34,371 nt of DNA, from the NCBI GenBank assembly GCA_009838765.1, contig VXQX01000005.1, positions 1-34,371 on the forward strand, written 5' to 3'. The DNA comes from Gemmatimonadales bacterium (GTDB lineage: Bacteria > Gemmatimonadota > Gemmatimonadetes > Palauibacterales > Palauibacteraceae). Below the pieces are notes generated by a model, which made no database searches, was not told the DNA's origin, and worked only from the letters and a program-made list of their open reading frames with translations. Of this stretch, positions 1 to 8,138 are shown in pieces. The position numbers were made by a program, and so were the translations under genes. Each line of letters opens with the position of its first letter. Position 1 is the first letter of the stretch.

Positions 1-60
1 CCCCCCCCCCCCCCCCCCCCTTTCCCCCCCCCCCCCCCCCCCTCCGCCCCCACGCCCGGC
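1..60. repeat. Poly-C low-complexity tract at left window edge
   Basis: Nearly every base from 1 to about 50 is C, broken only by a TTT at 21-23 and isolated T/G bases. It lies where the N-terminal part of the delta-subunit gene should be. A poly-C run at the very end of a contig is most easily explained as a sequencing or assembly artefact, but a real homopolymer cannot be excluded. Confidence 0.8.
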
Positions 61-77
61 CCCGGCGGCCCGTCGCT

Positions 78-344
78 GTGACCCCCCCCCCGGGGGGGGC
101 CGGGCCCGAAGCCGCGGCGGAGGCGCACTTCCGCTGGGCGCAGTTCCGCATGAACCGCCTGCAGCCGCAGGAGGAGTGGTGGCACCACGGGGCGGGGTGC
201 GGCGTCTGGTTCTCGACGTGGCGCGACCCGGCCACGAACCGGGAGACCGGGCCCGGCGGCGACGACGCGGGCGATGGCCGCGAGGCGAGCGACGGCCGCG
301 AGGCGAGCGACGGCGGCGACGTGAGCGGGGGAGAGTCGTCGTGA
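78..344 (+). CDS. soxD: Sarcosine oxidase delta subunit, 5'-truncated
   Basis: Delta subunit of heterotetrameric sarcosine oxidase, a small zinc-binding subunit of the cytoplasmic alpha-beta-gamma-delta complex. The recognisable part is the C-terminal half: an RMNRLQPQEEWWHH segment followed by GCGVWF and RDPATNRE, matching the family pattern of a W-x-H block, a GCGxWF motif and an RDTxT-type strand. The N-terminal CPYCG zinc motif expected in the family is missing. The frame stays open upstream into the poly-C tract, so the GTG at 78 is only the first possible start and the gene is probably cut by the contig end. The tail after the conserved core is extended and low-complexity, with an 18-bp in-frame tandem duplication. 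Its stop overlaps the GTG start of the next gene by 3 bases, as expected in a soxBDAG operon; soxB would lie off the window to the left. Confidence 0.72.
   Translation: MTPPPGGAGPEAAAEAHFRWAQFRMNRLQPQEEWWHHGAGCGVWFSTWRDPATNRETGPGGDDAGDGREASDGREASDGGDVSGGESS
276..311 (+). repeat. 18-bp in-frame tandem duplication in soxD tail
   Basis: GGCCGCGAGGCGAGCGAC occurs at 276-293 and again, identical, at 294-311. It encodes two copies of a G-R-E-A-S-D unit in the non-conserved tail of the delta subunit. Confidence 0.9.
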
Positions 345-3300
345 GTCGACTGCCTCCCTCCCCGACGGAGCGGATCGACCGCTCGCGGCCGCTCGGTTTT
401 CGCTGGTGCGGGCGCGCGCTGGAGGGGTTCGGGGGAGATACCGTCGCCTCGGCGCTCTGGGGAGCGGGGATCCGCACACTCGGCCGGAGCTTCGAGTATC
501 ACCGGCCCCGGGGGCTGTACGACCTGGAGGGGGAAGGATCGAGCCAGCTCGTGTCGGTCGACGGCGTGCCGAACCGGTCCGCGGGGACGACGCCGCTGCG
601 CGAGGGGATGGAGGTCGGCGCGCAGAACGTGCGCGGCGACCCGCGCTTCGACGCCTTCGGTTTCCTGGACCGGCTGGACCGGTTCATGCCGGCGGGCTTC
701 TACTACCGGCTCTTCCACCGCCCCGCGTGGGCCGCCCGGTTCTTCCAGGAGCGGATGCGCGGGCTGGCCGGCCTGGGCGTATTGCGGCTCGATGCGGGTG
801 ACCGGTCGGACGCGGAGGAGCAGGCCGAGCGCTACCTGCACGCGGACGTGGCGGTGGTCGGCGGCGGTCCGGCCGGGCTGTCCGCCGCGCTCGCTGCCGG
901 GCAGCTCGGCCTCCGCGTATGCCTGTTCGAGCGCCGTCCGTGGCTGGGCGGGCACCTCGACTGGCGCGTGCGGGATGGTCGCCCGCTCGCGAATGACGTG
1001 TCGGCCCTCGTCGAGCAGGTCGAACGGATGGACTCGATCCGCGTGTTCCGGCACGCTCCGGTCACGGGGGTCTGGGGCGAAAACCTGCTCACCGGCTTCC
1101 AGTGCGGCGGGACGGAGCGCGCGGGTGGCGTCACGGCCGGCGGCTCCGCGACGATGCCGTTCGACCGGGGACCGCGGGAATCGCACTGGGAGTGCCGCGC
1201 GCGAGCGACCGTGGTCGCGACGGGCTCGATCGAGCGGCCGCTCGTGTTCGAGCACAACGACCGCCCGGGCGTGATGCAGGCGGACACGGCGATCCGGCTG
1301 GCGCGGACCTACGGGGTGCGGCCCGGCGAGGCGGCCGTGTTCAGCGTCGGAGACGATCTGGGGCTCGAGGCCGCGCTCGACCTCGCGGGGCTGGGCGTGG
1401 ATGTGCGCGTGGTCGCCGACGCCCGGCGCGAAGGTCACGACGCGGCGCTGGCGGAGGCGCTCGCGGACGCGGGGATCGACTTCCGGCCGGGGTGGGCCGC
1501 GAGCCGCGTGCGCGGGCGGGCCCGTGTGCACGGCGTCGAACTCGCCGCGCGAGCCGGAAACGACGCGCCGCGCTCGTCGCGGTCCGACGCCATGCGGGTA
1601 GGGTGCGACCTGCTGGTGGCGAGCGCGGGACGGCAGCCCGACATCGGCGTCCTCTCGTGCGCCGGCGCGCGCTTCCGCCACGGCGAGCGCACCCGGACCT
1701 TCGAGCTCGAGCGCCTCCCGCCCGACGTGTTCGCCGCGGGCAGCGTCCTTCGGCTCACCGATCTCGAGGCGCTCATATGTTCCGGGCTGATCGCGGGCCT
1801 GGAGGCCGCCGCGGCGTGTGGGGGGAGCGTCGGGGGGGTGCTGACCCGGGAGCGCGCGCGCCTGGCCGACCTGCCGGGGCCCGCCCGGGGCTCCTCGATC
1901 GTACGCGGACCCGCCGCCGGACGGCGTCTCGCCCCCGGCCGCAAGGCATTCCTCGACTTCGACGAGGACGGCACGTGGAAGAACGCGGCCCAGTGCGCCG
2001 CCTACGGCCTCGACGTGCCCGAACTCGCGAAGCGCTACGGCAACTTCGGCCTCGGCCCCGGGCAGTACCGCGTGCCGGGCCAGAACCTCGCCATGGCAAT
2101 GGCCGAGATCGCGGGCCGGCGGGTCGGCAGCTTCTCCACCACCACCGTGCGCCCGCCGGTCATCCCCCCTTCCCTCGCGACGCTCGCGGGTCCGCACCAC
2201 GACATCCACAAGCGGACCCCGCTCCACGACGACCAGGCCGCGCGAGGCGCCGTGTTCCGCCGGGCGGGGCCCTGGCTGAGGGCGCGCTACTTCAGCGCGG
2301 ACCGGGAGTGCCTGGAGGAGATCCGCAACGTGCGCGAGAACGTTGGCCTCCTCGATAGTTCGCCGCTCGGGAAGTTCCGGATCTGGGGACCCGACGCCCT
2401 GCGCGCCCTCCAGCGCGTCTACGTCTCCGACATGACGCGGGCCCGGCGCGGACGCTGCACGTATTCGGCGATGTGCAACGACACCGGCAACATCATCGAC
2501 GACGGCGTCGTCGTGCGGACGGGCGAGGACGAGTTCTACTTCACGACGAGTTCGAACCGGGCGGGGACCACAGTCGAGTGGCTCCGTTTCCACACGCGCT
2601 ACGACGGGTGGGATTACAACCTCGTGAACCTCACGGACGCCCTCGCCTCCATCAACGTGGCCGGGCCGAACGCGCGGCGGGTGCTGGCGAAGATCACGGG
2701 CGCGGACCTGTCCGACGAAGCGTTCCCGTACCTCGGCTGCCGGGAGATCGAGGTGGGAGACGGCGTGGCGGCGCGGTGCCTGCGCCTCGGGTTCGTGGGC
2801 GAGCTGTCCTATGAACTGCACGTGCGCGCAAGCTGTGCCCGGTACGTCTGGGACCTGCTGTGGGAGGCCGGGGCGGAGTACGGCATCCGCCCGTTCGGGC
2901 TCGAAGCGCAGAACTGTCTGCGGGCCGAGAAGGGACACGTGATCATCGGGACGGAGTCGGAGCAGCGCGTTACCCTCCTCGACATCGGCATGGGCTGGCT
3001 CTGGGACCGCGAGGATACGGCTTCCGGCAAGGTGGGCGCCGCGGCGCTACGCCACTGCGAAGGACAGTCCGGGCGGCTGAAGCTCGTGGGACTCCGGCTC
3101 GACGACGCCGGCGATGCGGGTGGCGCGACCACCGGCAACTCGGGCGGCGCGAGCGCTCGTGAGGTCGCCCAACGACCCGAAGACGGGGCGCTCGTCGTGG
3201 ACGGGGACCGGATCGCCGGCTTCGTCTGCACGACACGGCACAGCGAGGCGCTGGGCTGGCAGTACGGACTCGCCCTCGTCGAGGACCGGTTGGCGGTGCG

Positions 3301-4105
3301 GGGCGGTTCGCTCGACCTGTACGAATCGCCGGGCCGGCGAACCGCGCGCTGGACCGCGACCGTGGTGCCTCCCCACTTCTACGATCCGAAAGGAACGCGC
3401 CTGCGGATCGCCCCCGAAGGGCGCCCGCCCCGGGCCGACGGGGCGCCAACGCAGCTGGCGCCCGCGGCCCATCGCCGGTCCCCGGTCCGCTTCGACGCCG
3501 CGCCCGCCCGCACCGAGCGCCGGGCTGGCTGGAACGTCGCGCTCGACTACCAATCCGACCGCACCCCCACCGACGCCCTGCGCCAGGCCTGCCTCATCGA
3601 CCTCAGCCATCGCGCGCGCCGGGATGTCCAGCACCGCGACATCCGGACCGTGCGGCCCTTCGGCCCCGATGTGCCCCGCACGCCGGGAGAAGTCGCGGTC
3701 CGCGACGGGCTGATGATCAGCCGCATGAACGGCACCCAGGCCTCGATCTGGCAAGTCGGCCCCGGCGCGCCCCCACCCATGCCGGACGGCCCGCACTATA
3801 CGGACACGACCGACTCGCATTGCTGGCTCGGGCTCCTGGGTGAAGGGATTCAGGAGGTGCTGGAGGGCGTCACCGACCTCGACCTCTTCGACCCGGCGCG
3901 CGCCCGACCATTCCTGACCCAGGGACCCGTCCTCCACGTCCCCTGCCAGCTCGTCACCTGGCGGGACGACGCGGTCCTTCTCGCGTTCGGCCGCGGGTAC
4001 GGACGGACCTTCGTCGAAGCGCTCCTCGACTCCGGCCGTCACGCGGGGCTGCGCCCGGCTGGAGAGCGGGTCTTCGCCGACTGGGTGCGCGCTTCCGACG
4101 GCTGA
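341..4105 (+). CDS. soxA: Sarcosine oxidase alpha subunit fused to gamma-like domain
   Basis: Oxidative demethylation of sarcosine to glycine, with the methyl group passed to tetrahydrofolate and O2 reduced to H2O2. The GTG at 341 is chosen because it overlaps the soxD stop (GTGA) and starts just before the conserved IDRSRPL segment. Domains in the 1254-residue product: N-terminal ferredoxin-like fold (about 12-135, with SFEYHRPRG); NAD/FAD Rossmann domain with VVGGGPAG near 173; a second dinucleotide-domain segment ending near 600 (NFGLGPGQYRVPG); GcvT-like folate domain (about 640-1035). Alpha subunits normally end near 1000 residues, just after a PxFYDPxGxRL motif, which is present here at about 1010-1020. 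Another 200 or so residues follow (about 1060-1250) and resemble the gamma subunit SoxG, with YTDTTDSHCWLGLLGEG and a terminal VTWRDDAVLLAF segment. No separate soxG is seen downstream. Confidence 0.88.
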   Translation: MSRLPPSPTERIDRSRPLGFRWCGRALEGFGGDTVASALWGAGIRTLGRSFEYHRPRGLYDLEGEGSSQLVSVDGVPNRSAGTTPLREGMEVGAQNVRGDPRFDAFGFLDRLDRFMPAGFYYRLFHRPAWAARFFQERMRGLAGLGVLRLDAGDRSDAEEQAERYLHADVAVVGGGPAGLSAALAAGQLGLRVCLFERRPWLGGHLDWRVRDGRPLANDVSALVEQVERMDSIRVFRHAPVTGVWGENLLTGFQCGGTERAGGVTAGGSATMPFDRGPRESHWECRARATVVATGSIERPLVFEHNDRPGVMQADTAIRLARTYGVRPGEAAVFSVGDDLGLEAALDLAGLGVDVRVVADARREGHDAALAEALADAGIDFRPGWAASRVRGRARVHGVELAARAGNDAPRSSRSDAMRVGCDLLVASAGRQPDIGVLSCAGARFRHGERTRTFELERLPPDVFAAGSVLRLTDLEALICSGLIAGLEAAAACGGSVGGVLTRERARLADLPGPARGSSIVRGPAAGRRLAPGRKAFLDFDEDGTWKNAAQCAAYGLDVPELAKRYGNFGLGPGQYRVPGQNLAMAMAEIAGRRVGSFSTTTVRPPVIPPSLATLAGPHHDIHKRTPLHDDQAARGAVFRRAGPWLRARYFSADRECLEEIRNVRENVGLLDSSPLGKFRIWGPDALRALQRVYVSDMTRARRGRCTYSAMCNDTGNIIDDGVVVRTGEDEFYFTTSSNRAGTTVEWLRFHTRYDGWDYNLVNLTDALASINVAGPNARRVLAKITGADLSDEAFPYLGCREIEVGDGVAARCLRLGFVGELSYELHVRASCARYVWDLLWEAGAEYGIRPFGLEAQNCLRAEKGHVIIGTESEQRVTLLDIGMGWLWDREDTASGKVGAAALRHCEGQSGRLKLVGLRLDDAGDAGGATTGNSGGASAREVAQRPEDGALVVDGDRIAGFVCTTRHSEALGWQYGLALVEDRLAVRGGSLDLYESPGRRTARWTATVVPPHFYDPKGTRLRIAPEGRPPRADGAPTQLAPAAHRRSPVRFDAAPARTERRAGWNVALDYQSDRTPTDALRQACLIDLSHRARRDVQHRDIRTVRPFGPDVPRTPGEVAVRDGLMISRMNGTQASIWQVGPGAPPPMPDGPHYTDTTDSHCWLGLLGEGIQEVLEGVTDLDLFDPARARPFLTQGPVLHVPCQLVTWRDDAVLLAFGRGYGRTFVEALLDSGRHAGLRPAGERVFADWVRASDG

Positions 4106-4106
4106 G

Positions 4107-4124
4107 ACGTTCCCGCGGGAACGT
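4107..4124. terminator. 18-bp perfect palindrome, probable bidirectional terminator (copy 1)
   Basis: ACGTTCCCGCGGGAACGT is a perfect palindrome directly after the soxA stop, in the short gap between convergent soxA (+) and the CGS-type gene (-). An RNA copy can fold as a 7-bp stem with a CGCG loop on either strand. There is no long U tract, so terminator function is inferred from its position. The same 18 bases recur at 22992-23009. Confidence 0.5.
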
Positions 4125-4190
4125 TTCGGGCGGCTGCCGGGCACGGCCGCCGAGCCCGTTGGCGAGAGGCTCAGGCGGTTGGTCGGGAAC

Positions 4191-5318
4191 TCAGGAGGGA
4201 GCGGCCAAGGCCCGGTCCAGGTCCTCCTTCAGGTCGTCCGCGTGTTCGAGGCCGACGGACATGCGGAGCAGGTTCTCCGGGGCCCGGGTCGCCGGTCCCT
4301 CGATGGACGCCCGGTGCTCGATGAGGGAGTGCGTTCCCCCGAGGCTCGTGGCCCGCGCGATGACCTTCACGTTGGCGGCGACCGCGAACGCTTCGTCCCG
4401 GCCGCCCGCGACGTCGAACGACAGCATGCCACCGAAGCCGGACATCTGACGCGCGGCGAGGGCATGTCCGGGATCGTCCTCCAGGCCCGGATAGTGGACC
4501 CGCTCGACGCGCGGGTGGGCGTCGAGGAAGCGGGCGAGCTCCATGGCGTTGGCGCAGTGCATGGCCATGCGCGCGGCGAGCGACTCGAGCCCGCGCCTCG
4601 TGAGCCAGGCGTCGAATGGCGAGGGTACGAGGCCGCCGTCCTTCTGGATCTTCCGCAGCGCCGCGAGCGTCCCGCCCGGCTCGCGCACGATCACCGCGCC
4701 GCCGGTCACGTCGCTGTGGCCGCCGAAGTACTTGGTCGTGGAGTGCATGACGAGGTCCACGCCGAGATCCAGCGGTCGCTGCAGGAGCGGCGTCGCCCAC
4801 GTGTTGTCGCAGCACGAGATTGCCGCGCCCTCCCGTGCGATGCCGGCGAGCGCCTCGATGTCGGAGATGCGAATGAGCGGGTTCGACGGCGTCTCCATCC
4901 ACACGAGGCGGGTGTTCGGCTGCATGGCGGCGCGGACGGCGTCCAGATCGGTCATGTCGACGAAGCTCGCCTCGATGCCGCGCTCCGCGAACGAATCCCG
5001 CAGGAGAACGCCGGTCCCGTAGTACGCGTCGTCGGCGGCGACGACGTGATCTCCCGGCGCGAGCGAGAAGATGACGGCGAACGTCGCCGCCATCCCGGAA
5101 GGGAACGCGACGGCTTCCGGCCCGCCCTCCAGCGTGGCCAGCGCCGCTTCCAGCGCCGCACGGTTCGGGTTCCCGCTGCGGGAGTAGTCGAACCCCCCCG
5201 GGTACGACCCGTCCTCCCCGCGCTCGAAGGTGGTCGAGAGCGTGATGGGGGAGGCGATCGCCCGATTCCCCCCGTCCGGCGCCATGCCTGTCTTCACCGC
5301 CAGCGTCTCGATTCGCAT
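4191..5318 (-). CDS. Cystathionine gamma-synthase / gamma-lyase family PLP enzyme
   Basis: Cytoplasmic PLP enzyme of trans-sulfuration, 375 residues, the usual family length. The PLP lysine is K196 in HSTTKYFGGHSD. Other family marks are YSRSGNPN near the N-terminus, FPSGMAA, WMETPSNP and a C-terminal SLGGTHSLIEHRA segment. The ATG at 5318 follows a GAAGGG-like ribosome binding site. Synthase (acyl-homoserine plus cysteine) and lyase (cystathionine to cysteine) cannot be separated from sequence alone. The nearby metX/metY locus makes a role in methionine/cysteine exchange likely. It lies 26 bases downstream of the membrane-protein gene on the same strand and may be cotranscribed with it. Convergent with soxA. 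Confidence 0.85.
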   Translation of the reverse strand: MRIETLAVKTGMAPDGGNRAIASPITLSTTFERGEDGSYPGGFDYSRSGNPNRAALEAALATLEGGPEAVAFPSGMAATFAVIFSLAPGDHVVAADDAYYGTGVLLRDSFAERGIEASFVDMTDLDAVRAAMQPNTRLVWMETPSNPLIRISDIEALAGIAREGAAISCCDNTWATPLLQRPLDLGVDLVMHSTTKYFGGHSDVTGGAVIVREPGGTLAALRKIQKDGGLVPSPFDAWLTRRGLESLAARMAMHCANAMELARFLDAHPRVERVHYPGLEDDPGHALAARQMSGFGGMLSFDVAGGRDEAFAVAANVKVIARATSLGGTHSLIEHRASIEGPATRAPENLLRMSVGLEHADDLKEDLDRALAAPS

Positions 5319-5344
5319 TTCCGACCCTTCCCCGAACGTTCGGT

Positions 5345-5812
5345 TCAGCGGCGACGGGGCCGCAGGGACCCACCGATGAGGACGCCGACGGGGCCGATGA
5401 CGAGCATCGCGATGGGATACCAGGCGGGCCCGTACGGATCGCCGGACGCCGAGAGGCCGGCGAGCGAGGCGAGGCTGAAGAAGACGAGAATCGCCGCCAG
5501 TACGCCCGCGTGAAGGCGCGGCGCGCGCGGCGCGGCCAGGGCCGCGAGGAAGCCCGCCAGAACGGTGACCGCGAGACGCACGCCGAGGCTCGTGAAGATG
5601 AACGCGGCACCCGGATCCGCCCCCGGGTCGACCCCGAACAGCGACAGCAGCAGCCGGCCGGTGAGAACGGAGCCCAGCGTCAGCGCGACGAACCCCAGGA
5701 TGACGGCGGCGACGCTGCGCAGGATCGAGGCATCGTTCATGCGCGACCACGTCTCGACCGCGTCGTCGAGATCGGGGCGGTAACCCTGGGGCGGCGATCC
5801 GGATTGCGTCAT
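5345..5812 (-). CDS. Hypothetical membrane protein, about four transmembrane helices
   Basis: Family not recognised. The 155-residue product has a soluble N-terminus of about 30 residues. Hydrophobic stretches follow at about 31-56, 70-92, 102-122 and 130-150, and the protein ends in a basic RPRRR tail that should be cytoplasmic. The ATG at 5812 is preferred over a later ATG at codon 26 because GGAGAAG lies 4 bases upstream. It is the first gene of a two-gene minus-strand unit with the CGS-type enzyme and is divergent from the serpin. No function is proposed. Confidence 0.7.
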   Translation of the reverse strand: MTQSGSPPQGYRPDLDDAVETWSRMNDASILRSVAAVILGFVALTLGSVLTGRLLLSLFGVDPGADPGAAFIFTSLGVRLAVTVLAGFLAALAAPRAPRLHAGVLAAILVFFSLASLAGLSASGDPYGPAWYPIAMLVIGPVGVLIGGSLRPRRR

Positions 5813-6049
5813 CCGCTTCTCCCCATGACGGGCAGGACGATGTGCGATGCCCGGTCTCCTGCGTGGTGAATCATGTTCTCCGCAACCTCCCATTCGGCTC
5901 CTGCTGGATTCAACGGCTCGTTGTTCGCGGACGCAAGCGCGCGTCGGCGGGGAGACGGTTGGGTGTCACATCCGTGCGCGTCGGATCGTCTTATCTCCGG
6001 ACCGTCGCTCTCTGCCGGGCCGCCGTTCACCGAACGATCGGGAGGGACA

Positions 6050-7336
6050 ATGACCGAGGCGAGAGCATCCGCATCCGGGTGCCCCCGCGCCCGATCCGGC
6101 GCGCGCCGCCTCCGGTTCATTGGCCCGTGGACCGTTCTCCTGCTCGCCGCCGCGGGGTGCGGCGAATCGCCCACGGGCCCGCCGGGGGGCGTGGACGAGA
6201 TCACCCGGCTTCCGCGTGCCTTGGGCGCCGCGGAAGTCGAGATCATCGGGGCAGGCAACCGGTTCGCCTTCCACCTCCTCGCGCAGGCCAACCACCCCGG
6301 CGACAATCTGTTCCTGTCGCCTTTCTCGGCATCCATGGCGCTTGGGATGACCATGAACGGGGCTGCGGGGGAGACCTGGAGCCAGATGCGCGACGTGCTG
6401 GGATTCGGGGCCCTCGCCGAGGACGAGATCAACGCCGCCTACGCGTCGCTGATGGAGCTCCTCGTCGGCCTCGACCCGGCCGTCGAGACGGCAGTCGGGA
6501 ACTCGGTGTGGATTCGGCAGGGCTTCCCGGTGCACGCGGACTTCCTGACGCGCGTGCGCCGGAGCTTCGAAGCCGAGGTGGTGGAGCTCGACTTCGCGAA
6601 TCCCTCGGCATCCGCCCGGATCAACGAGTGGGTCAAAGCCGTGACGAACGGCCGCATCGAAGACATCGTTCCCGCGGTGATTCCGGGCGGCGTCGTCATG
6701 TATCTGATCAACGCGATCTACTTCAAGGCTCCGTGGACGTTCCGGTTCGATCCGTCCGACACGCGAACCGAGCGTTTCCACCTGGACGACGGATCCACGC
6801 AGACCGTGCCGCTCATGACCCTGCGGAGAGACCTCCCCTATCAGGAGAACGACCGATTCCAGGCCGTGGACCTGCCGTATGGAGGCAGCGCGTTCTCGAT
6901 GACGGTCCTCCTTCCAGCGCCGGATGTGAGCGTGGACGACCTCGCTGCGTCTCTCGACGCGGCGCAATGGGAGGATATCGCCGACAGCTTCGACGATACC
7001 GACCTTACGCTCTTCCTCCCGCGCTTTCGGATGGCCTACGAACGTACGTTGAATGACGATCTGAGCGCGCTTGGCATGGTCGACGCGTTCGATCACCGGG
7101 CGGATCTCACAAGACTCTCTCCAGCCGGAGGCCTTTGGATCTCCAGCGTGAGGCAGAAGTCGTGGGTCGAGGTCAACGAGGAGGGCACCGAGGCAGCCGC
7201 CGCCACCGTGGTCACGGTGGTAGAGAGCGCCGGTCACGTCGTTCGGGCCGACCGTCCGTTCCTGTTCTTCATCCGGGAGCGCCTCTCGGGCACGATCCTC
7301 TTCGCCGGGAAGGTCGCGAGCCCACCCGCGGGCTGA
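6050..7336 (+). CDS. Serpin family protease inhibitor, predicted lipoprotein
   Basis: Suicide inhibitor of serine (or cysteine) proteases, predicted to be anchored on the cell envelope. The start at 6050 follows GGGAGG. A hydrophobic signal ends in LLLAAAGC, with C37 as probable lipid site, then a short G/P-rich linker. The serpin core spans about 60-428 and includes NLFLSPFSASMAL, YLINAIYFKAPW, FLPRF and the C-terminal RPFLFFIRE strand. The hinge of the reactive-centre loop, EEGTEAAAATV, is a textbook inhibitory hinge with small residues from P15 to P9. Counting from the hinge (G379 as P15) puts P1 near S393, inside VVESAG. This suggests a target other than trypsin-like enzymes, but P1 assignment by counting can be off by one or two. 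It stands alone as a transcription unit. Confidence 0.9.
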   Translation: MTEARASASGCPRARSGARRLRFIGPWTVLLLAAAGCGESPTGPPGGVDEITRLPRALGAAEVEIIGAGNRFAFHLLAQANHPGDNLFLSPFSASMALGMTMNGAAGETWSQMRDVLGFGALAEDEINAAYASLMELLVGLDPAVETAVGNSVWIRQGFPVHADFLTRVRRSFEAEVVELDFANPSASARINEWVKAVTNGRIEDIVPAVIPGGVVMYLINAIYFKAPWTFRFDPSDTRTERFHLDDGSTQTVPLMTLRRDLPYQENDRFQAVDLPYGGSAFSMTVLLPAPDVSVDDLAASLDAAQWEDIADSFDDTDLTLFLPRFRMAYERTLNDDLSALGMVDAFDHRADLTRLSPAGGLWISSVRQKSWVEVNEEGTEAAAATVVTVVESAGHVVRADRPFLFFIRERLSGTILFAGKVASPPAG

Positions 7337-7457
7337 CCACGCCAAGCCTCTGCCGCGGACCGCCGGATTTGTCCCTTGGCTCCTTCTCCCCAAGATTCAC
7401 GCGTCCGCCGAGGGTCTCGAAGATGACGCTGCGCTGTGCCACCGAGCGAGTGAGCGA

Positions 7458-7766
7458 GTGACACCAGGTTCCGCCCAAGCCGATACGCTGGAGTTGCAGG
7501 GAATCCCCGGCGTCGGGCCGAGCATCGCCCGCGACCTGACCGAACTCGGCATCCGCCGGGTCGAGGATCTACCGGGACGCGACCCGCACGAACTCTATGA
7601 GCGACTCTCCGTGCGGCGCGGCGTGCGCATGGACCCGTGTGTGCTCTACGTGTTCCGGTGCGCGGTCTACTTCGCGGAGACGGAGAGGCCCGAGGGCGAA
7701 CTCCTCAAGTGGTGGAACTGGAAGGGCCGCGTCCATGCCAACGAGCGCCCAGGCGCAACCGCCTGA
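7458..7766 (+). CDS. Cdd1-like helix-hairpin-helix protein (pathogenicity-locus family)
   Basis: Small (102 residues) protein with an N-terminal helix-hairpin-helix, LQGIPGVGPSIARDLTELGI, the non-sequence-specific DNA-binding motif. It continues with LYERL, a CVLYVFRCAVYFAE segment and a LLKWWNWKG ending, which together identify the family often named pathogenicity locus or Cdd1. Biochemical function is not established. The GTG start is tentative and no strong ribosome binding site is visible. It lies 16 bases upstream of the alkyltransferase-like gene, so a DNA-related role is plausible from both sequence and context. Confidence 0.8.
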   Translation: MTPGSAQADTLELQGIPGVGPSIARDLTELGIRRVEDLPGRDPHELYERLSVRRGVRMDPCVLYVFRCAVYFAETERPEGELLKWWNWKGRVHANERPGATA

Positions 7767-7782
7767 CGCAGGGAAGACGATC

Positions 7783-8124
7783 ATGGCTTCGGACCTCCAC
7801 GAGCGCATCTGCAACGTCGTCGCCCGGATTCCCGCCGGTCGCGTCGCCACCTACGGGCAGGTCGCGCAGCTTGCCGGACTCGGCGGACAGGCCCGTCTCG
7901 TCGGCTACGCGCTCTACGCCTCCGACCGGCCGCTCCCCTGGCACCGGGTGATCAACGCGCGCGGCGAGATCAGCCCCCGCGGCGACTCGTACTCCGAGAT
8001 GATCCAGTACCAGTTGCTGGCGAACGAAGGGGTGGAATTCGACAAGTGGGGACGCATCTCGCTCAAGCGCTTCCGCTGGAACGGGGAGATGCCGCCCCCG
8101 GCCAGCCCCTCGCCCCCCTCCTGA
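7783..8124 (+). CDS. Alkyltransferase-like protein (ATL), MGMT-fold DNA repair
   Basis: ATL proteins bind O6-alkylguanine and hand it to nucleotide excision repair. They share the MGMT fold but lack the acceptor Cys. Here the MGMT PCHR site reads PWHR, with W53 in the Cys position, which is the classic ATL replacement. Other family features are the IPAGRVATYGQVAQLAG helix-turn-helix and the GYAL segment. Length is 113 residues, normal for ATL. The ATG at 7783 follows GGGAAG. Placed between the HhH protein and the carboxylesterase with very short gaps, it is probably part of one operon. Confidence 0.88.
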   Translation: MASDLHERICNVVARIPAGRVATYGQVAQLAGLGGQARLVGYALYASDRPLPWHRVINARGEISPRGDSYSEMIQYQLLANEGVEFDKWGRISLKRFRWNGEMPPPASPSPPS

Positions 8125-8138
8125 CTCCGGAGCATCGC

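Noticed and set aside
4107-4124. LexA-type or other operator box in the GTTC-N6-GAAC palindrome
   Set aside because: Both copies lie between 3' ends of convergent genes and not in promoters.
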